Assembly: GCA_965153355.1 (NCBI GenBank)
Contig: OZ231126.1
Location: 80,600,001-80,664,000 of the forward strand
Length of the DNA stretch: 64,000 bases
Direction: 5' to 3'
Source of the DNA: Flaccisagitta enflata
Lineage: Eukaryota; Chaetognatha; Sagittoidea; Aphragmophora
Below the pieces are notes generated by a model, which saw nothing but the letters and a program-made list of their open reading frames with translations, was not told where the DNA came from and searched no databases. Positions 33,052 through 45,534 of the stretch are shown piece after piece (within the stretch, counting starts at the first letter, position 1; each line of letters starts with the position of its first letter). The position numbers and the translations under genes were made by a program.

Positions 33052-33440
33052 TAGTCATTCGTAGTCATTCTAAGTTATTTTAAGTCATTCTAAGTCATTA
33101 TAAGTCATTACAAGTCATTCTAAGTCATTTTCAGTCACTCTTAAGTTATTTTTGGCTTTTGTAGTTTTTAGTAACACTTTGCTTTTTTGCGTTGTTTTTG
33201 ATCAATTTGGGTCGTCTGGAGTTATTTTGAGTCATTATTTTGTTGTTTTTGGTCATTTTTGGTTGCTTTTGGTCATTTCTGGTTGCTTTTCGTCATTTTT
33301 GGTCATTTTTGATCATTTACGTCACTTTGTTAATTTAAGTCATTTGTGTGTTTTTTGGGCATTTTAAGTCATTTTGGAAGATTTCAGGTCATTTTTGGTC
33401 ATCTAACATGGTGTTTTGGTATGTTTTGGTCTTTTATGTT
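33052..33440. repeat. TAAGTCATT / TTTTGGTCA decamer arrays
   Basis: Ten-base periodicity: AAGTCATTCT units at 33,052-33,140, then TTTTGGTCATTTTTGG-like units to about 33,420. Confidence 0.85.
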
Positions 33441-33468
33441 TTTTGGTTTTTTGGTTTTTGGTTTTTTT

Positions 33469-33501
<33 letters not shown>

Positions 33502-33600
33502 TTTTTTTTGTTTTTTTGGTTTTTTGGTTTTTTGGTTTTTTGGTTTTTGTTTTTTGTTTTTTGTTTTTTTTTTTTGGTCATCTAGGTTTTTTGGTATGTT
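33441..33600. repeat. T-rich (T5-7GG)n tract
   Basis: Runs of T broken by GG and G. Open frames are poly-Phe artefacts. Confidence 0.9.
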
Positions 33601-33644
33601 TTGGTCATTTTTGTTTTTTGGTATGTTTTGGTCATATGTGGCAT

Positions 33645-33970
33645 TTCAAGTCTGCTGGTTTAAGTCTGCTGGTTTAAGTCTGCTGGTTTAAGTCTGCTGG
33701 TTTAAGTCTGCTGGTTTAGGTCTGCTGGTTTAGGTCTGCTGGTTTAAATCTGCTGGTTTAAGTCTGGTTTAAGTCTGGTTTAAGTCTGGTTCATGTCTGG
33801 GTTAGGTCTGGGTTAGGTCTGGTTTCTGTCTGGTTTCTGTCTGGTTTCTGTCTGGTTTCTGTCTGGTTTAGGTCTGGTTTTGATCTGGTTTCGGTCTGGT
33901 TTAATTCTGGTTTGAGTCTGGTTTGAGTCTGGTTTGGGTCTGGTTTGGGTCTGGTTTGAGTCTGATTTTC
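33645..33970. repeat. 15-bp then 10-bp GTCTGGTTTA arrays
   Basis: TAAGTCTGCTGGTT (~9 copies) passing into GTCTGGTTTN (~20 copies), a clear case of unit-length change along one array. Confidence 0.9.
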
Positions 33971-34109
33971 GATAAAAAGATACAATAAGGAGTCAGGTCA
34001 GTTCAGTTATTTTTGTCCTGCACGCGACTTATAGGTGTTGGCCTTGTTATATGTCTGATCTAATGGCAATATCGGGAACTTAGAACTTAATATTTCTGCA
34101 ATAGAGAAA

Positions 34110-34670
34110 AACTTAAATTTTTTTTTTGCTAAAATTCTTTTTCACTAAAATTTTTTTCGCTAAAATTTTTTCTTGCTAAATTTTTTTTTGCTAAAGTTCT
34201 TTTTTGCTGAAATTTTTTTTGCTAAAATTTTTTTGATGGAATTTTTGCTTGCTAAAATTTTTTTTGCTAAAATTTTTTTCGCCAAAATAAATCTCGCTAT
34301 AATTTTTCTTGCTAAAATTTTTTACTTAAATTTTTTTCACAAAATTTTTTTTCGCTAATATTTTTTCTCGCTAAAATTTTTCTCGCTAAAATATTTTCAT
34401 TAAAATTTTTCTTGTTAAAATTTTCTCTCAATAAAATTTTTTCACTAAAATTGTTTTATAAAAATTTTTCTCGCTAAAATCCTTATTGTTAAAATTTTTT
34501 CATTCAAATTTTTATTGCTAAAATTTTTCTTATTAAAATTTTTTCTCGCTAAAATTTTTTTGCTTGAATTTTTTTTACTAAATTTTTCTCGTTAAAATCG
34601 TTTCTTGCTAAAATTTTTTTTTATTAAAATTTTTCCTCGCTAAAATTTGTTGTCGCTAAAGTTTTTAATG
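34110..34670. repeat. ~16-bp TTGCTAAAATTTTTT array
   Basis: More than thirty degenerate copies of TCGCTAAAATTTTTT. No coding content. Confidence 0.9.
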
Positions 34671-34687
34671 AGGTCAAATATCTTCCT

Positions 34688-36300
34688 TCAAAAATTGAGC
34701 GGAACAAATAGTCTAGCGGGATCGTTTGAGACATTGGCGTAGATGTATGAATCACGGAGTAGGATTTTCTTGAACTGTAAACTAGTCCTGGCGTCGTTTA
34801 GAAGTTGCCTAAAATCTGGATCAAGTGCTTGTTGGTGTGCCAATTCTTCCATATCAATATCATAATGGTCAACCGCGTTGATTACGGCTTGAAGTTCGGA
34901 AATTTTTGGGTTTGGAACTTTGCCGGTCTCTGGCGCTGAAACAGTAGATTTCTTGTGAACACGGACATCACCGTTGGCTTTGGCACGGCATAAATTGTCC
35001 ACATGCAATTTTTCAGAGCTCCGACATTCTTTGTCACCGAGAAATCTAAGTTTTTCTGTTTGAAGTTTGGAATTTTTTATTTGCAACTTCATCAGTCTTT
35101 ATCTCCGAAACGGTAAATTTCTCATGCTTGAGGACCTCGCCATTGGCTTCAGCCCGGCACAAACTGTCAAATTGAGAATTTTCAGTGCTCAGGCATCCTT
35201 TGTCACGTAGAAATTGAAGTTTTTCTGAATTCGAGCTTAAAAATCCGGTTTTCGGCGCGCTATGCTGAAGATTTTTGGCTTCGACGCTCTGTATCTTCAA
35301 TACGGTTGAAGCGACATTCTTGAAAATAGCGTAGGCAGATTCAGCAGGTCGAGATCTATCAAATTAATCTTCTTTGGAATCCTCCGAACTCTTCGCCATT
35401 TTTCCCTGTTGTGATCCACTGTGCGGTTCAGATTTGGGCGTTTTGGTGACATTTTCGGTTTTGTCGAAGCACTGCTCGAGAACGGGAGGGGCTAGAGGGT
35501 CGCGGATGGCCGCGTTTGTTAGCCCTTTAGTTGATGTAGACGCCTGCTTAGTCTTGGGGCCCTTCTCCAAGTGGTTTGGCTGCAGCGCCTCGTCAAGTGA
35601 AGGCGTTTTTGAGTGTTTTGAGGGACAACTCAAATTTGGCTGGCCTAAACTCTTTGAAATGGGCCTTTTTACCGTGGCATCGTGTGCATCAGTTGTTGCT
35701 GCAGTGACATGCTGATTTTTGAGAGGCTGGGATGCTGCTGGCGTCGACGAGGCACTTGAGAAGCTTGTTGAAGGATCCTCATCGAAATAGACATCGAAAT
35801 CAGCCAATTCTTTTTTTATATCAGCAAACATTTTCTCTGCTTCTCTCGAATGTTGTCGGAGGCGACTGGGGACGCGAAGGTGACTTTGCGTTGACGAGAG
35901 GCTGGAGGATCTGCGGCGGATGCAGTTCTTGAAGGCTGCGAGATTGATGAGATGGTTGGTTGACTTTGGATTGGTTTCAAATGATAGCAGAAACAAACTG
36001 ATGAGATTGTAGCTGAACTTTGCAACATGTCCAAATGTTGCAAGAAGACATGACGGTCATTGGCAACTGAAGAGATGTTGGAGACAGATGCTGCTGCTTT
36101 GTTGGAGAGGATCCCATTTGGCCTTGAGAGTGACACATTTTCTACCGGAATAAATGGGGTCAGAAGGTCATTGGGAAGCTCAATCGATTTGTCTTTAAGT
36201 GCTGAATCGATTGATACCCTTAATGACCATGATATCAAAATTTTTGGCCCGATCCTCGCGTCATTTCCGCCACGTGCGTCAAGTACGCGAAGTTGCTCAT
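34688..36300 (-). pseudogene. Ty3/gypsy element remnant with RH-integrase linker
   Basis: The most informative frame (35,092-34,688) ends DIDMEELAHQQALDPDFRQL, then SLQFKKILLRDSYIYANVS and ARLFVPLNF, the pattern of the spacer before the integrase zinc finger in gypsy polyproteins. Upstream frames (36,238-35,816 and 35,996-35,364) are Ser/Pro/Lys-rich and joined by a frameshift. 36,110-36,300 is homologous, in reverse, to 45,535-45,692. Within the linker a ~57-residue unit is present twice (SEKLQFLRDKGCLSTENSQF and TEKLRFLGDKECRSSEKLHV). It is truncated and not functional. Confidence 0.55.
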
Positions 36301-36550
36301 GTACTGCTCACAAAATTGGCGTCACAAAGCGGAAAAAAGAAAACTACGGGAAAAAATGTCTGCCCACATATTCAATATTTGATGAATGGAAGAATTTTTT
36401 TTTTTCGACCGGAAATGGCTACGTCTCGACGAGACGTCGCAAATACTGAATTGCCAATGCTTTTGAACTATTACTCCTAGATTCCATTTTACTTTTTTTT
36501 CTATTCACAGGATCATTCTATGCATTGCTACGACTATGAGTGAAAGGAGT
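36301..36550. other. Non-genic sequence
   Basis: No supportable feature. Confidence 0.4.
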
Positions 36551-36688
36551 ACAAAGCCGGATACACGGCTACCGAAGTCGTGTGCCTGTGGGCAGTGGCA
36601 GTGATGAAAAAGTCTAACTCAAGCATTTGGGAAGGAGCGCTCAAATGCCAAAAACGCCGAAAAAGCAAATGGTGACCGACCAACTACA
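36551..36688 (+). repeat. Family A element, 5' part, split by insertion
   Basis: ACAAAGCCGGATACACGGCT, AAGTCGTGTGCCTGTGGGCA and the ACCGACCAAC linker, broken at TA by the next element. It resumes at 38,992 with ACAGACCGACCGACC and ends CATGCACGCGACTAAAAAAG at about 39,041. Confidence 0.7.
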
Positions 36689-37504
36689 CCGTCTTTAAAT
36701 CAAAATGGCAAATTATAAACCTTTGTAGCTCCAAAACTACTCGCCCAAAAGCCTTCAAATTTTGAGTGAATGTTGGTAACAACTGACCATTTTGTCATGT
36801 CCAAACTCATATGCTAATACTGAATAATTTCGGGTCAGTAAAACAAACAAAATATGCCAAATTTTCAGGGCTGAATCTTTTTTTATTTACTTTTTTTTAG
36901 AAGACTTGATTTTATCAATAGAGAGAGATATCAAAAAAATTGTGCTAGAACTACGGGGTTGGTCTCAAATGATAGGAAATTTTTCAGAGTTTACACATTT
37001 ACCTAAAAAATTGATAAAGGTTGGATATAAAGATTGCTTAATCAGGAAAAAAGCGATAAAAGAAAAAAGATTCTTCCAAGTATAGCTGGGACAAATTGAT
37101 TTTTTTCCATAAAATTGATAGCTTTTCAATGCTTTTATGACCCCCAACTTATTCAGTTATAAAGTCTGAGTTTTGGCATGACAAAATGGTCAGTTGTTAC
37201 CAACATTCACTGAAAATCTGAAGGCTATAGGTAGAGTTTACCTATATGCTTTTTTATACGCCACCTCTACCGGAAGTGGCAGATGAGACGCAAAAACGTA
37301 TTTGGCGCTAAAATGAGTTTCCCATTGGCGTTTTTCAGGTTTTTCACTTGGCAATGAAGGAGAAGTAAGATTTAGGGAATTCATAGTGGATTTGCTGTGA
37401 TCATTTTGAAAATTTAGTAAAATTTTTTGAAATTTTTTTACTAGCATTAATAGAATAATTTCATTTCTTATTTCTATTTATTTTTGTTATTTCTATCAGT
37501 TTTC

Positions 37505-37700
37505 ATGTTTTATGATTCACTTTTCATTTTTCACTTTTCATTTTTCTTTTTTTACTTTTCACTTTTCATGCACTTTACACTTTTTATTTTTTTTTAATTT
37601 TTACTTTTCATTTTTTACTTTTCATTTTTCATTTGTTTTTTTTTATCTTTTATTTTATATTTTCATCATTCATTCATTGTTTTTTACTGATTTTTTTTCT
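37505..37700. repeat. CACTTTTCATTTTT tandem repeat
   Basis: Degenerate 10-14-bp pyrimidine-rich units inside the TIR insertion. Confidence 0.8.
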
Positions 37701-37990
37701 TTTCAATGTACTGTACTTTTCATAATTCTGTTGTCACTTTTTTCATCTTTTCCATTTATATTTAATGTCTTTTACTCATATTTTATTAATCAAATTCAAT
37801 GTAATTATCTCATTTATCATATTTTATAGTTTTACATATTTCACAATTTGATTTGTTTTGATAAAACAGAAAATAAAGTAAAATAGATGATCGATGATTC
37901 TCCCTCATGCTTAAATCAAGATTGTATCATCTTAAAACAAATGCTGAAATGAGTCCAGAATCAAGTTCTTCTTGTCTATGTCTGTTTGTG

Positions 37991-37994
<4 letters not shown>

Positions 37995-38077
<83 letters not shown>
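37995..38077. repeat. (CT)n microsatellite
   Basis: Pure CT tract within the nested insertion. Confidence 0.95.
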
Positions 38078-38079
<2 letters not shown>

Positions 38080-38193
38080 ACATATCGAATACCACAGGAC
38101 CCATAGATGAGACTTAGTGAAAAGAAAAAATCAAATGACCAATCTTTTTTTCATGAATTGTCCTTTATTCTGTTCAAGTCGATCTTGGTCTGG

Positions 38194-38390
<197 letters not shown>

Positions 38391-39073
38391 CTGTAACAAA
38401 ACGATGGCCATGCTCTTAATAATCCATAACTAGAAAATACAGTAGGACCCCGCCTCATCGGTCCCATTGGGACGGAAGATTTTTCACTTTTATCTCAAGA
38501 TAATCTTTAAAGAGAGGTGAAATCACATAAAAAACTATCATTTGGGACCTCAAAATGTTAACCTTTATTGATGGGGAACCTTTAAAAGCGAGGCTGTTAT
38601 TGCGGGGTTCCATTGGAGTAACAAAACTTCGATTTTCTTTTATAATATGGACAAAAAGCAAATGAGAACATTTGAATTTAAAAACACCACCCTGCTTTGC
38701 TTAAGTATTCTCCTAAAGAGTCAACGATGCATCACAGGCACTGGGAAACTCATTTCATCTTGAAAAATAGTAGCAATTGTGATACTACTAAAAAAAACGT
38801 TAAAAAGCGTTTTTTAGCCTAAAAACTCCACTTATACGCAACCTACTATGCATATAATCTCAATTATACTTCCGTTATATGCCACTAGATGATTTTGTTT
38901 GAAACTCCAAACTCTAGCTATAGGGCTAGTAGTTTTGGAGCTACAAAGGTTTACTATTTGCCATTTTGATTTAAAGACGGTGTAACAGACCGACCGACCA
39001 GCATAGCGGGTTATAGAGTAGCATGCACGCGACTAAAAAAGATTTCAGAGGAGTTTGACATAGACTTTCTGGT

Positions 39074-39349
39074 AGAACAGTTGAAGCTGCCTCCATGCCA
39101 ACGGGTAAGACATTTTTCGAACGTTTTTACGCACACATACGCGAACAGAAAGGCAACTCGAAGAATGCGACAACGGCTGCCTACGATACGGCAAAAGAAC
39201 TGGAGAGATTATGGTCTCTTGGTGATGCTCTCATTCCCCGGCTCCATATCACCTGCATTCAGAGCAACATCGTTACATTTCATAAAAAGCTCAAGCTCTT
39301 GAGCACGAAGTCTAAGGCCAAGCAGCCAAAATACATCAAAGCGGTATGC
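39074..39349 (+). CDS. Plausible host exon, unknown protein
   Basis: A non-repetitive open segment with TGGTAG before it and GCG|GTATGC after it. It encodes TVEAASMPTGKTFFERFYAH, a helical AAYDTAKELERLWSLGDALI, and a basic end (HKKLKLLSTKSKAKQPKYIK). The pattern of an aromatic-rich helix, a K-E-x-x-x-x-W helix and a C-terminal basic helix resembles small helical domains seen in several uncharacterised invertebrate proteins often found near mobile elements. This is a weak, remembered similarity. No neighbouring exon could be joined to it. Confidence 0.4.
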
Positions 39350-39394
39350 TAAAATAACAATGACAGACACAGACAATAAGCAGTTGCTTCCAGG

Positions 39395-39515
39395 TAGGCA
39401 GGACAGTAATACGGATGGGCAGGGGAAGTAATACAGATGGGCAGGGGCAGTAATACAGATGGGCATGGACAATATGTGGTTGGTGGGGACTGTAATGTGT
39501 TTGGGCAGGGGCCGT
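39395..39515. repeat. ~26-bp tandem repeat, family A-derived
   Basis: Four or five units of GGGCAGGGGCAGTAATACAG, probably an expansion of the family A GGGCAGGGGCAGT motif. From 39,516 to 40,065 I see nothing. Confidence 0.7.
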
Positions 39516-40065
39516 TATGCATCAATCACTCTGCCAGTTTTGCGTCATTAGATTTTTCGTTAAAACCAGAAATTCATCAAGATTTTAAGAGCTTAGTTTT
39601 TTTTTTACTTAACTTTATCGCGCCTCCAATTCCATACTGAGGGCAATAAACAAGCCAAGTGAGGTGGTCTTGATACACCTACTTTATTCATGTTGAATTC
39701 CAATCCTGTCATATTCATTGGCTGTCAAAGACTACACATCGCGCCATATGCAGGACTGCACCACAGCCATGAATGACTCTTCGTTTGATCGATGGATTCA
39801 ACAGATGGGAAAGCGTCAGACTTTTACGCGAGTCTTTTGGTTTTATGTTTAACAGTTTACATTTTACGTTTAACTTAAGTCCCTGGTTGAAATCTTTGAT
39901 GCGTCTCAAAGAAAATTTGACTCATCTCATCTCTCTCATAGTAACCCTGTGATAACTCATCTTGCCCGTCACATTGAAAATATCCCGGTTAACTAATAGT
40001 TCTTTTTTTTTCATTGTTAAAATTTCTTAGCATTTTAAATGATGGGACCTTATTAGAGCGGAGGA

Positions 40066-40325
40066 GGAACCCTAAGTGTTACATGCCCCCCTACAGCTCA
40101 CATGGTTCAATCAATTTCCACACTAGCAATGGCGGTGGACACATTAGGTGGATAGAAATGGCGCCAACGTGGCGATTTTTCAATTTCCACCCTGAGCCCT
40201 CCTTAACCACCCCCAAGGCACAAAAAATGGGCGCCATTTCTATCCAACTGAGGTGTCCAAAGCCATTGCTAGTGTGGAAATTGATTGAACCATGTGAGCT
40301 GTAGGGGGGACGTGTAACAATTGGG
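40066..40325. mobile_element. 260-bp fold-back MITE with ~90-bp arms
   Basis: The left arm (GTTACATGCCCCCCTACAGC, GGTTCAATCAATTTCCACAC, ATAGAAATGGCGCC) is nearly the exact complement of the right arm (GGGCGCCATTTCTATCC ... GGGGGGACGTGTAAC). The loop is ~70 bp. No ORF. Confidence 0.85.
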
Positions 40326-40407
40326 TCCCTCCTCCCCTCTTACTAGGGTCCCGTCTGTATGTATCTGTCGCTCTTAAAAGAACATATATTTGCCTTGAGG
40401 TCCTCAA

Positions 40408-40454
<47 letters not shown>

Positions 40455-40975
40455 ACACTGTCCCCGATAGCCCTATAAAGTTGGGCATCAATGTCCATGG
40501 ATCAGACCATGTTTTTAATGTTTTATGAGGTATTAGGACCTAGAAAAACATGGCGGCAAATTTTTTCTCACGCTGAAATTTTGTAAATATCATATTATAG
40601 AGGCTTATAATAAACTCATGATTGTAGGTCCAAAACAAATGTTTAGGGTCACACTCTTTCAAAGATATCTTTGCTTCTGGAAAAACTAGGAAACTTTTTT
40701 AAAAAAGCAAATTATTCTACATCAAAAAATCTACAAGATGAGCGCAATCTGGTTTTTGTAGCTTTAACCGTTTAGAAATGGCAAGCAAAAACGTGAAAAC
40801 AGTCAATTTCAAAATGGTTGAAAAATGACATATTGTTACTACTGAGGCTCATTTCTTACTAGTTATCATAATTTTGGTCCAGTCACTCTTTTGAACAGCC
40901 AAAAGCAATGAGTAGTTAGCAACACCCTTTGAGTGAGGGGATCAGGGTTGTGGCCTCAAAAGGGATGAGGTCTGG

Positions 40976-41540
40976 TAAGCCTAATGGGAAATCCAGCTTG
41001 GACTAACCTTTTTGGGCAGCGGCCCCAAAGGGCCGATGTCCTGTAGGACACATGGGTGAATTTCCATACGTACGTACGTCTCAAGCCTCTCAAATCCAGC
41101 CTCTCAGGCCTCAAATCCAGCCTCTCAGGCCTCAAATTTGGCCTCTCAGGCCTCAAATCCAGTCTGCCAGGCCTCAAATCCAGTCTCCCAGGCCTCAAAT
41201 CCAACCTCTCAGGCCTCAAATCCAGCCTCTCCGGCCTCAAATCCAGCCTCTTGGGCCTCAAATCCAGCCTCTCAGGCCTCAAATCCAGCCTCTTTGGCCT
41301 CAAATCCAGCCTCTTGGGCTTTATATCCAGCCTCTCAGACCTCAAGTTCCCATTGAATAACGTGGCAAATTGACAAAAAATTGAAAAAAATGCAAAATTC
41401 CCAAATGTGCCCTCTCAGGACGTATGGAAATTCACCCCTGTGTCCTACAGGACATCGGCCCTTTAGGGCCGCTGCCCTGCTCTCACTCCACTTCTTCAGC
41501 TAATCACTCCAAGCAGGGCATCGGGTACCGCTGACCATGT
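40976..41540. repeat. Hairpin with a 12-unit ~21-bp array as loop
   Basis: Arms: GGGCAGCGGCCCCAAAGGGC, GATGTCCTGTAGGACACATG, GGTGAATTTCCATACGT on the left and their complements at 41,410-41,480. The loop consists of CTCAGGCCTCAAATCCAGCC units (41,096-41,345). Confidence 0.8.
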
Positions 41541-41579
41541 GCGATCCTTGGATGACTTGTATACAACTAACATCTGAGA

Positions 41580-42330
41580 AGGCTGATATGAGGCCCCCTA
41601 AAGGCTGATTTTAGACCAGCCAAGGCTGTTTCAAGGCCTGAGAGGACAAATTTAGGACCTGAATGGACTATTTGAGGCCTTAGAGGGTAGATTGGAGGCC
41701 TGAGAGGAATAATTCAAGGCCATAAAGAGCTGAGTTGAGACCTGATAGAGCTGATTTGAGGCTATAGTGGGCGGATTCAATGTTTTAGTGGGCTGATTTG
41801 GGGCTTGAAATGGCTTGAGAGGCCTGATACAATTGATTTAAGGCCTAATTTTGGGGCTGAGAGGGCAAATTTGAGTCCTGGGACATCTAACAGGGTGAGT
41901 TTGAGGTATGAGAGGGTGGATTCGAGATCTGAACCAGTCGCCCAAGGGCAATATGTGGTCAGCAATACTCGTTGCCCTGCTTTGCATGTGCTTGATACGC
42001 AATGAGAGGAAGCAGGGATGCGGCCCCAAAGGAGACAAAGTTCTGTTCATCCATTTGTTTGTTTGTCCGTTTATCTGTCTGCCCCCCCAGGCCCTCTCAG
42101 ACCTGAAATCTGCCCTCTCAGGCCTGAAATCTGCACTCCCAGGCCTTGAATCAGATAGGGCAGATTTCTGGCCTGAGAGAGCAGATTTCAGGCCTTAGAG
42201 GGCAGGTTCAATGCCTGAGAAGGCAGATTTCAAGCCTGAGGAGGTCCCTGTGTTCTACTGGACTTTGTCCCCTTTGAGGCCGTTGCCAACTAGTCATCCA
42301 AGGACATGGTCAGCGGTACCCGATGCCCTG
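41580..42330. repeat. ~20-bp arrays switching orientation
   Basis: Units are GAGGCCTGAGAGG-like to about 41,940, reversed (CTCAGGCCTGAAATCTGCCC) at 42,085-42,150 and reversed again to 42,240. GTTCTACTGGACTTTGTCCC closes the module. Confidence 0.7.
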
Positions 42331-42339
42331 CTGGGAGTG

Positions 42340-43130
42340 ATCCAGTGATAAAGTGGAGTGAGAGCAGGGCAGCGGCCCCAAAGGGCCGATGTCCTGTAGA
42401 ACACAAGGGGGAATTTCCAGACGTCCTGAGGGGGCATATTTCAGGCCTTAGATGACTAATTTAGGCCAATTTAGGCCTTCCCAATCTCAAGTTAGGCCTC
42501 TCTCCCCAAATCAGGTCAGTCAGACCCCACATTAGGCCTCTCAGACCTCAAATCAGACCTCTTGGACTCCAAATCAGGCCAGCCAGACCCTATATTCGAC
42601 CTCCCAGACCCCACATCAGGCCTCTGAGATCCCAAATCAATCCTCTCTCCTCAAATCAGGCCAGTCAGACTCAAAATTAGACCTTCCAGATCCTAAATCA
42701 GGCTAAATCAGGCCTTTCTGACCCCAAATCTGCCCTTGCAAGCCTAGATCTGAAACTGGTCCCTTCAATCTTATATCATAGACTCTCAGACTACATTTCT
42801 GCCCAATTAGGTTTCAAATCTGCTCTCTCAAGACTCAAATATTCACTCTGTTTTCAAATTTATGCTCCAAGGTCTCCAATAAGCTCACTCAAGCTTTCAA
42901 TCTATCCTCTACGGCCCCAAATCTGCTCTCTTGGGCTTCAAATCTGCCCTCTCAGGCTTAAAATTGTATCTCCCAGAATTTGGGCCTTGAAACTGGGATT
43001 TGGGCCTAAAGACAAGGATTTGAGTTGGCGGGAAGGGGGGAGGATGGACAGAGGGAGAAGGAGGAGGAAAATGAGAAAATTCCCCGTATATGTGAAAGCA
43101 TAGGTCATCAACCCTTTTAGGGCCACTGCC
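42340..43130. repeat. ~20-bp array module
   Basis: Opens with GCAGGGCAGCGGCCCCAAAG, GATGTCCTGTAGAACACA, then irregular TCAGACCTCAAATCAGGCC units, and closes with the purine tract and TATATGTGAAAGCATAGGTC shared with 3.9 and 30.3 kb. Confidence 0.7.
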
Positions 43131-44086
43131 CAACAACTTGTCTTAGGCCTAAAATCAAAGAATTAGCCCTTAAATCTGCTCTTTCAAACCCTAAATCAAC
43201 CTTATGTCTTAAATCTGCTCTCTCATGCACTAAAATCAGCCCTAATAAGCCACTCATGATTCAAATTAGTAGATTAGTAGACACTTTCAGACCTCAATTG
43301 TGCCTTCTCAGATAACAAATCATCTGTCTTAAGCCTTTTGACCTCACAGCTGCCTCCTAAGACCTTGGCTCTTCCCTTTCAAAACTTAAATTAGCCCTCT
43401 CATGCTTAAGATATGTTCTTTCAGGCTCCCAATCAGTCCTTTCAGGCCTCAAATTAAATTGCCAGACTTTAAATTTGGGGCCACTGGTTCAGTATATTTT
43501 TCGGGCAGCAGCCCCAAAAGGGACAAAGTCCTGTAAAACACAGGGGGACTTTTATTTGTCCGTTTTTTTGTCCGTTTGTCCCCCCTAGGCCTTCACAAGC
43601 CTGAAATTTGCAATCACGGGCCTGAAATCTGCCCTTGCAGGCCTTGAATCTGCCTTCACAGGCCTGAAATCTGCCCTCTCAAACCTGAAATCCATCCTCT
43701 CAGGCCCTAAACCTGCCCTCTCAAATTCAAGGCTTGAGAGGGCAAATTTCAGGCCTGTGAAGGCGTGGGGGGGACAGGCGGATGGATAGATGGATGATGA
43801 AAAGTTCCCCTGTGTTCCCTTTGGAGCCACTGCCCTGCTTCCTCTCACTCCAATTCATAATCATGCAAAGCAGAGTAAAGGAAATCATGCAAAGCAATGA
43901 CCACATATTCCCCTTGGGCGACCTGTTCTACAGGATTTTATCCCTTTGGGGCTGCTGCTCTGCGTCCCCTGACTCAATTCAAAAGTTGTGCAAAGCAGAA
44001 AACGGAATATATTGCTGTTGGGCAACTGATTCAATCAAAATCAGCTTCCTCAGGCCTAGAATCAGCCTTCACACCAGGGGCCTTTT
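43131..44086. repeat. ~20-bp arrays and module ends
   Basis: Degenerate units to 43,480, then GGCAGCAGCCCCAAAAGGGA, a short TTTGTCCGTTTGTCC block, a cleaner array at 43,590-43,730, inverted ends to 43,830 and further module fragments. No gene. Confidence 0.65.
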
Positions 44087-44602
44087 ATCAGACTTCATCC
44101 CTTTGGGGCCACTACCCTGCTCCCCTCACTCAAAGGGTATTGCTAACTACTCATTGCTTTTGGCTGTTCAAGAGAGTGACTGGACCAAAATTATGATAAC
44201 GAGTAAGAAATGAGCTTCAGTAGTAACAATATGTCATTTTTCAACCATTTTGATTTTGACTGTTTTCACGTTTTTGCTTGCCATTTCTAAACGGTTAAAG
44301 CTACAAAAACCAGATTGCGCTCATCTTGTAGATTTTTTGATGTAGATTAATTTGCTTTTTTTAAAAAGTTTCCTAGCTTTTCTAGAAGCAGAGATATCCT
44401 TGAAAGAGTGTGACCCTAAACATTTGTTTTAGACCTACAATCATGAGTTTATCATAAACCCCTAAAATATGATATTTACAAAATTTCAGCGTGAGAAAAA
44501 ATTTGCCGCCATGTTTTTCCAGGTCCTAATACCTCATAAAACATTAGAAACATGGTCTGATCCATGGACATTGATGCCCAACTTTATAGGGATATCGGGG
44601 AC

Positions 44603-44745
<143 letters not shown>

Positions 44746-44759
44746 GACCTAAATCAAAA

Positions 44760-44901
44760 ACAAGGCCGGATACACGGCAGAACATGACAGTCGCGGACGG
44801 TAGGGCAGGAACAGTAATGCAAAAACCGCTCGCATTTCAGAAATGTGACAGATGGGCGGACCGACCAACACGGCAAGGTGTCGCGTGTCCGCTACTAAAA
44901 A
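44760..44901 (+). repeat. Family A short element with variant stem
   Basis: ACAAGGCCGGATACACGGCA. The 5' arm AGTCGCGGAC pairs with the 3' arm GTCCGCTACT at 9 of 10 positions, a sequence different from the usual family A stem (AGTCGCGTGC). Confidence 0.7.
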
Positions 44902-45530
44902 TACTTTAATGTTCATCCTTCTGTGATTTGTTTGAGAATTTCCATCCAATTTTATGTCAATTTTATTCAAATTTTACGTCAATTTTTCGTCCATTCAATG
45001 CAAATTCTTTGTAAATTCTACTTAAATTTATTTTAGTTGTCTCTTTATGCACCTCATCTTGAAAAGTTTTACTTTGTAGCCAGGTTTACGGAGAAATCCG
45101 GTACAGTTAAAAAATTGACGCCAAGAGCGTCACTTCCGGTCAACGCCAGTCACTTCCGGTTTAGAAAGAGATGCAAGATGCATGTAAAAAGATTCCCGTT
45201 ATAGTTTTAACACCTGTACACATATTTTTGTCAAAGCATAGCATACGATAAAAGGACAAAAAACATATTTCTAGTCTAACTACTGTGAGGAAATTTTAAC
45301 TGTATTAGGCCATGGGTCTAATTTAGGTTCAGCAAAAATTTCATCTCACTAGGTCAACTTGAAATGTCGTGTTTATGCGTTTTATGCTTGCCATGCTTTG
45401 ACAATAATATGTGTACAGGTGTTACAGTGTCAATTAATAAAGGGGCATGGAACAACCCCCCCAAAAACAACCTAAACATACAAATTCGCCTGAAAACTGG
45501 CTCATACATAGAAATTTTGTTTATTTGACG
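44902..45530. other. Non-genic; includes a ~220-bp hairpin
   Basis: 45,205-45,245 (AACACCTGTACACATATTTT, GTCAAAGCATAGC) is repeated in inverse at 45,387-45,427. TCACTTCCGGT occurs twice near 45,135-45,165. Confidence 0.5.
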
Positions 45531-45534
45531 CACT

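Noticed and set aside
41096-41345. Regular ~21-bp repeats considered as a CRISPR array
   Set aside because: There are no constant repeats with unique spacers. The whole unit is repeated and degenerate, and the context is animal DNA.
40956-41360. Repeat ORFs (Leu-Asp-Leu-Arg-Pro and Gln-Pro-Leu-Arg-Pro)
   Set aside because: 21-bp units are seven codons, so both strands stay open. They lie in the loop of a hairpin element.
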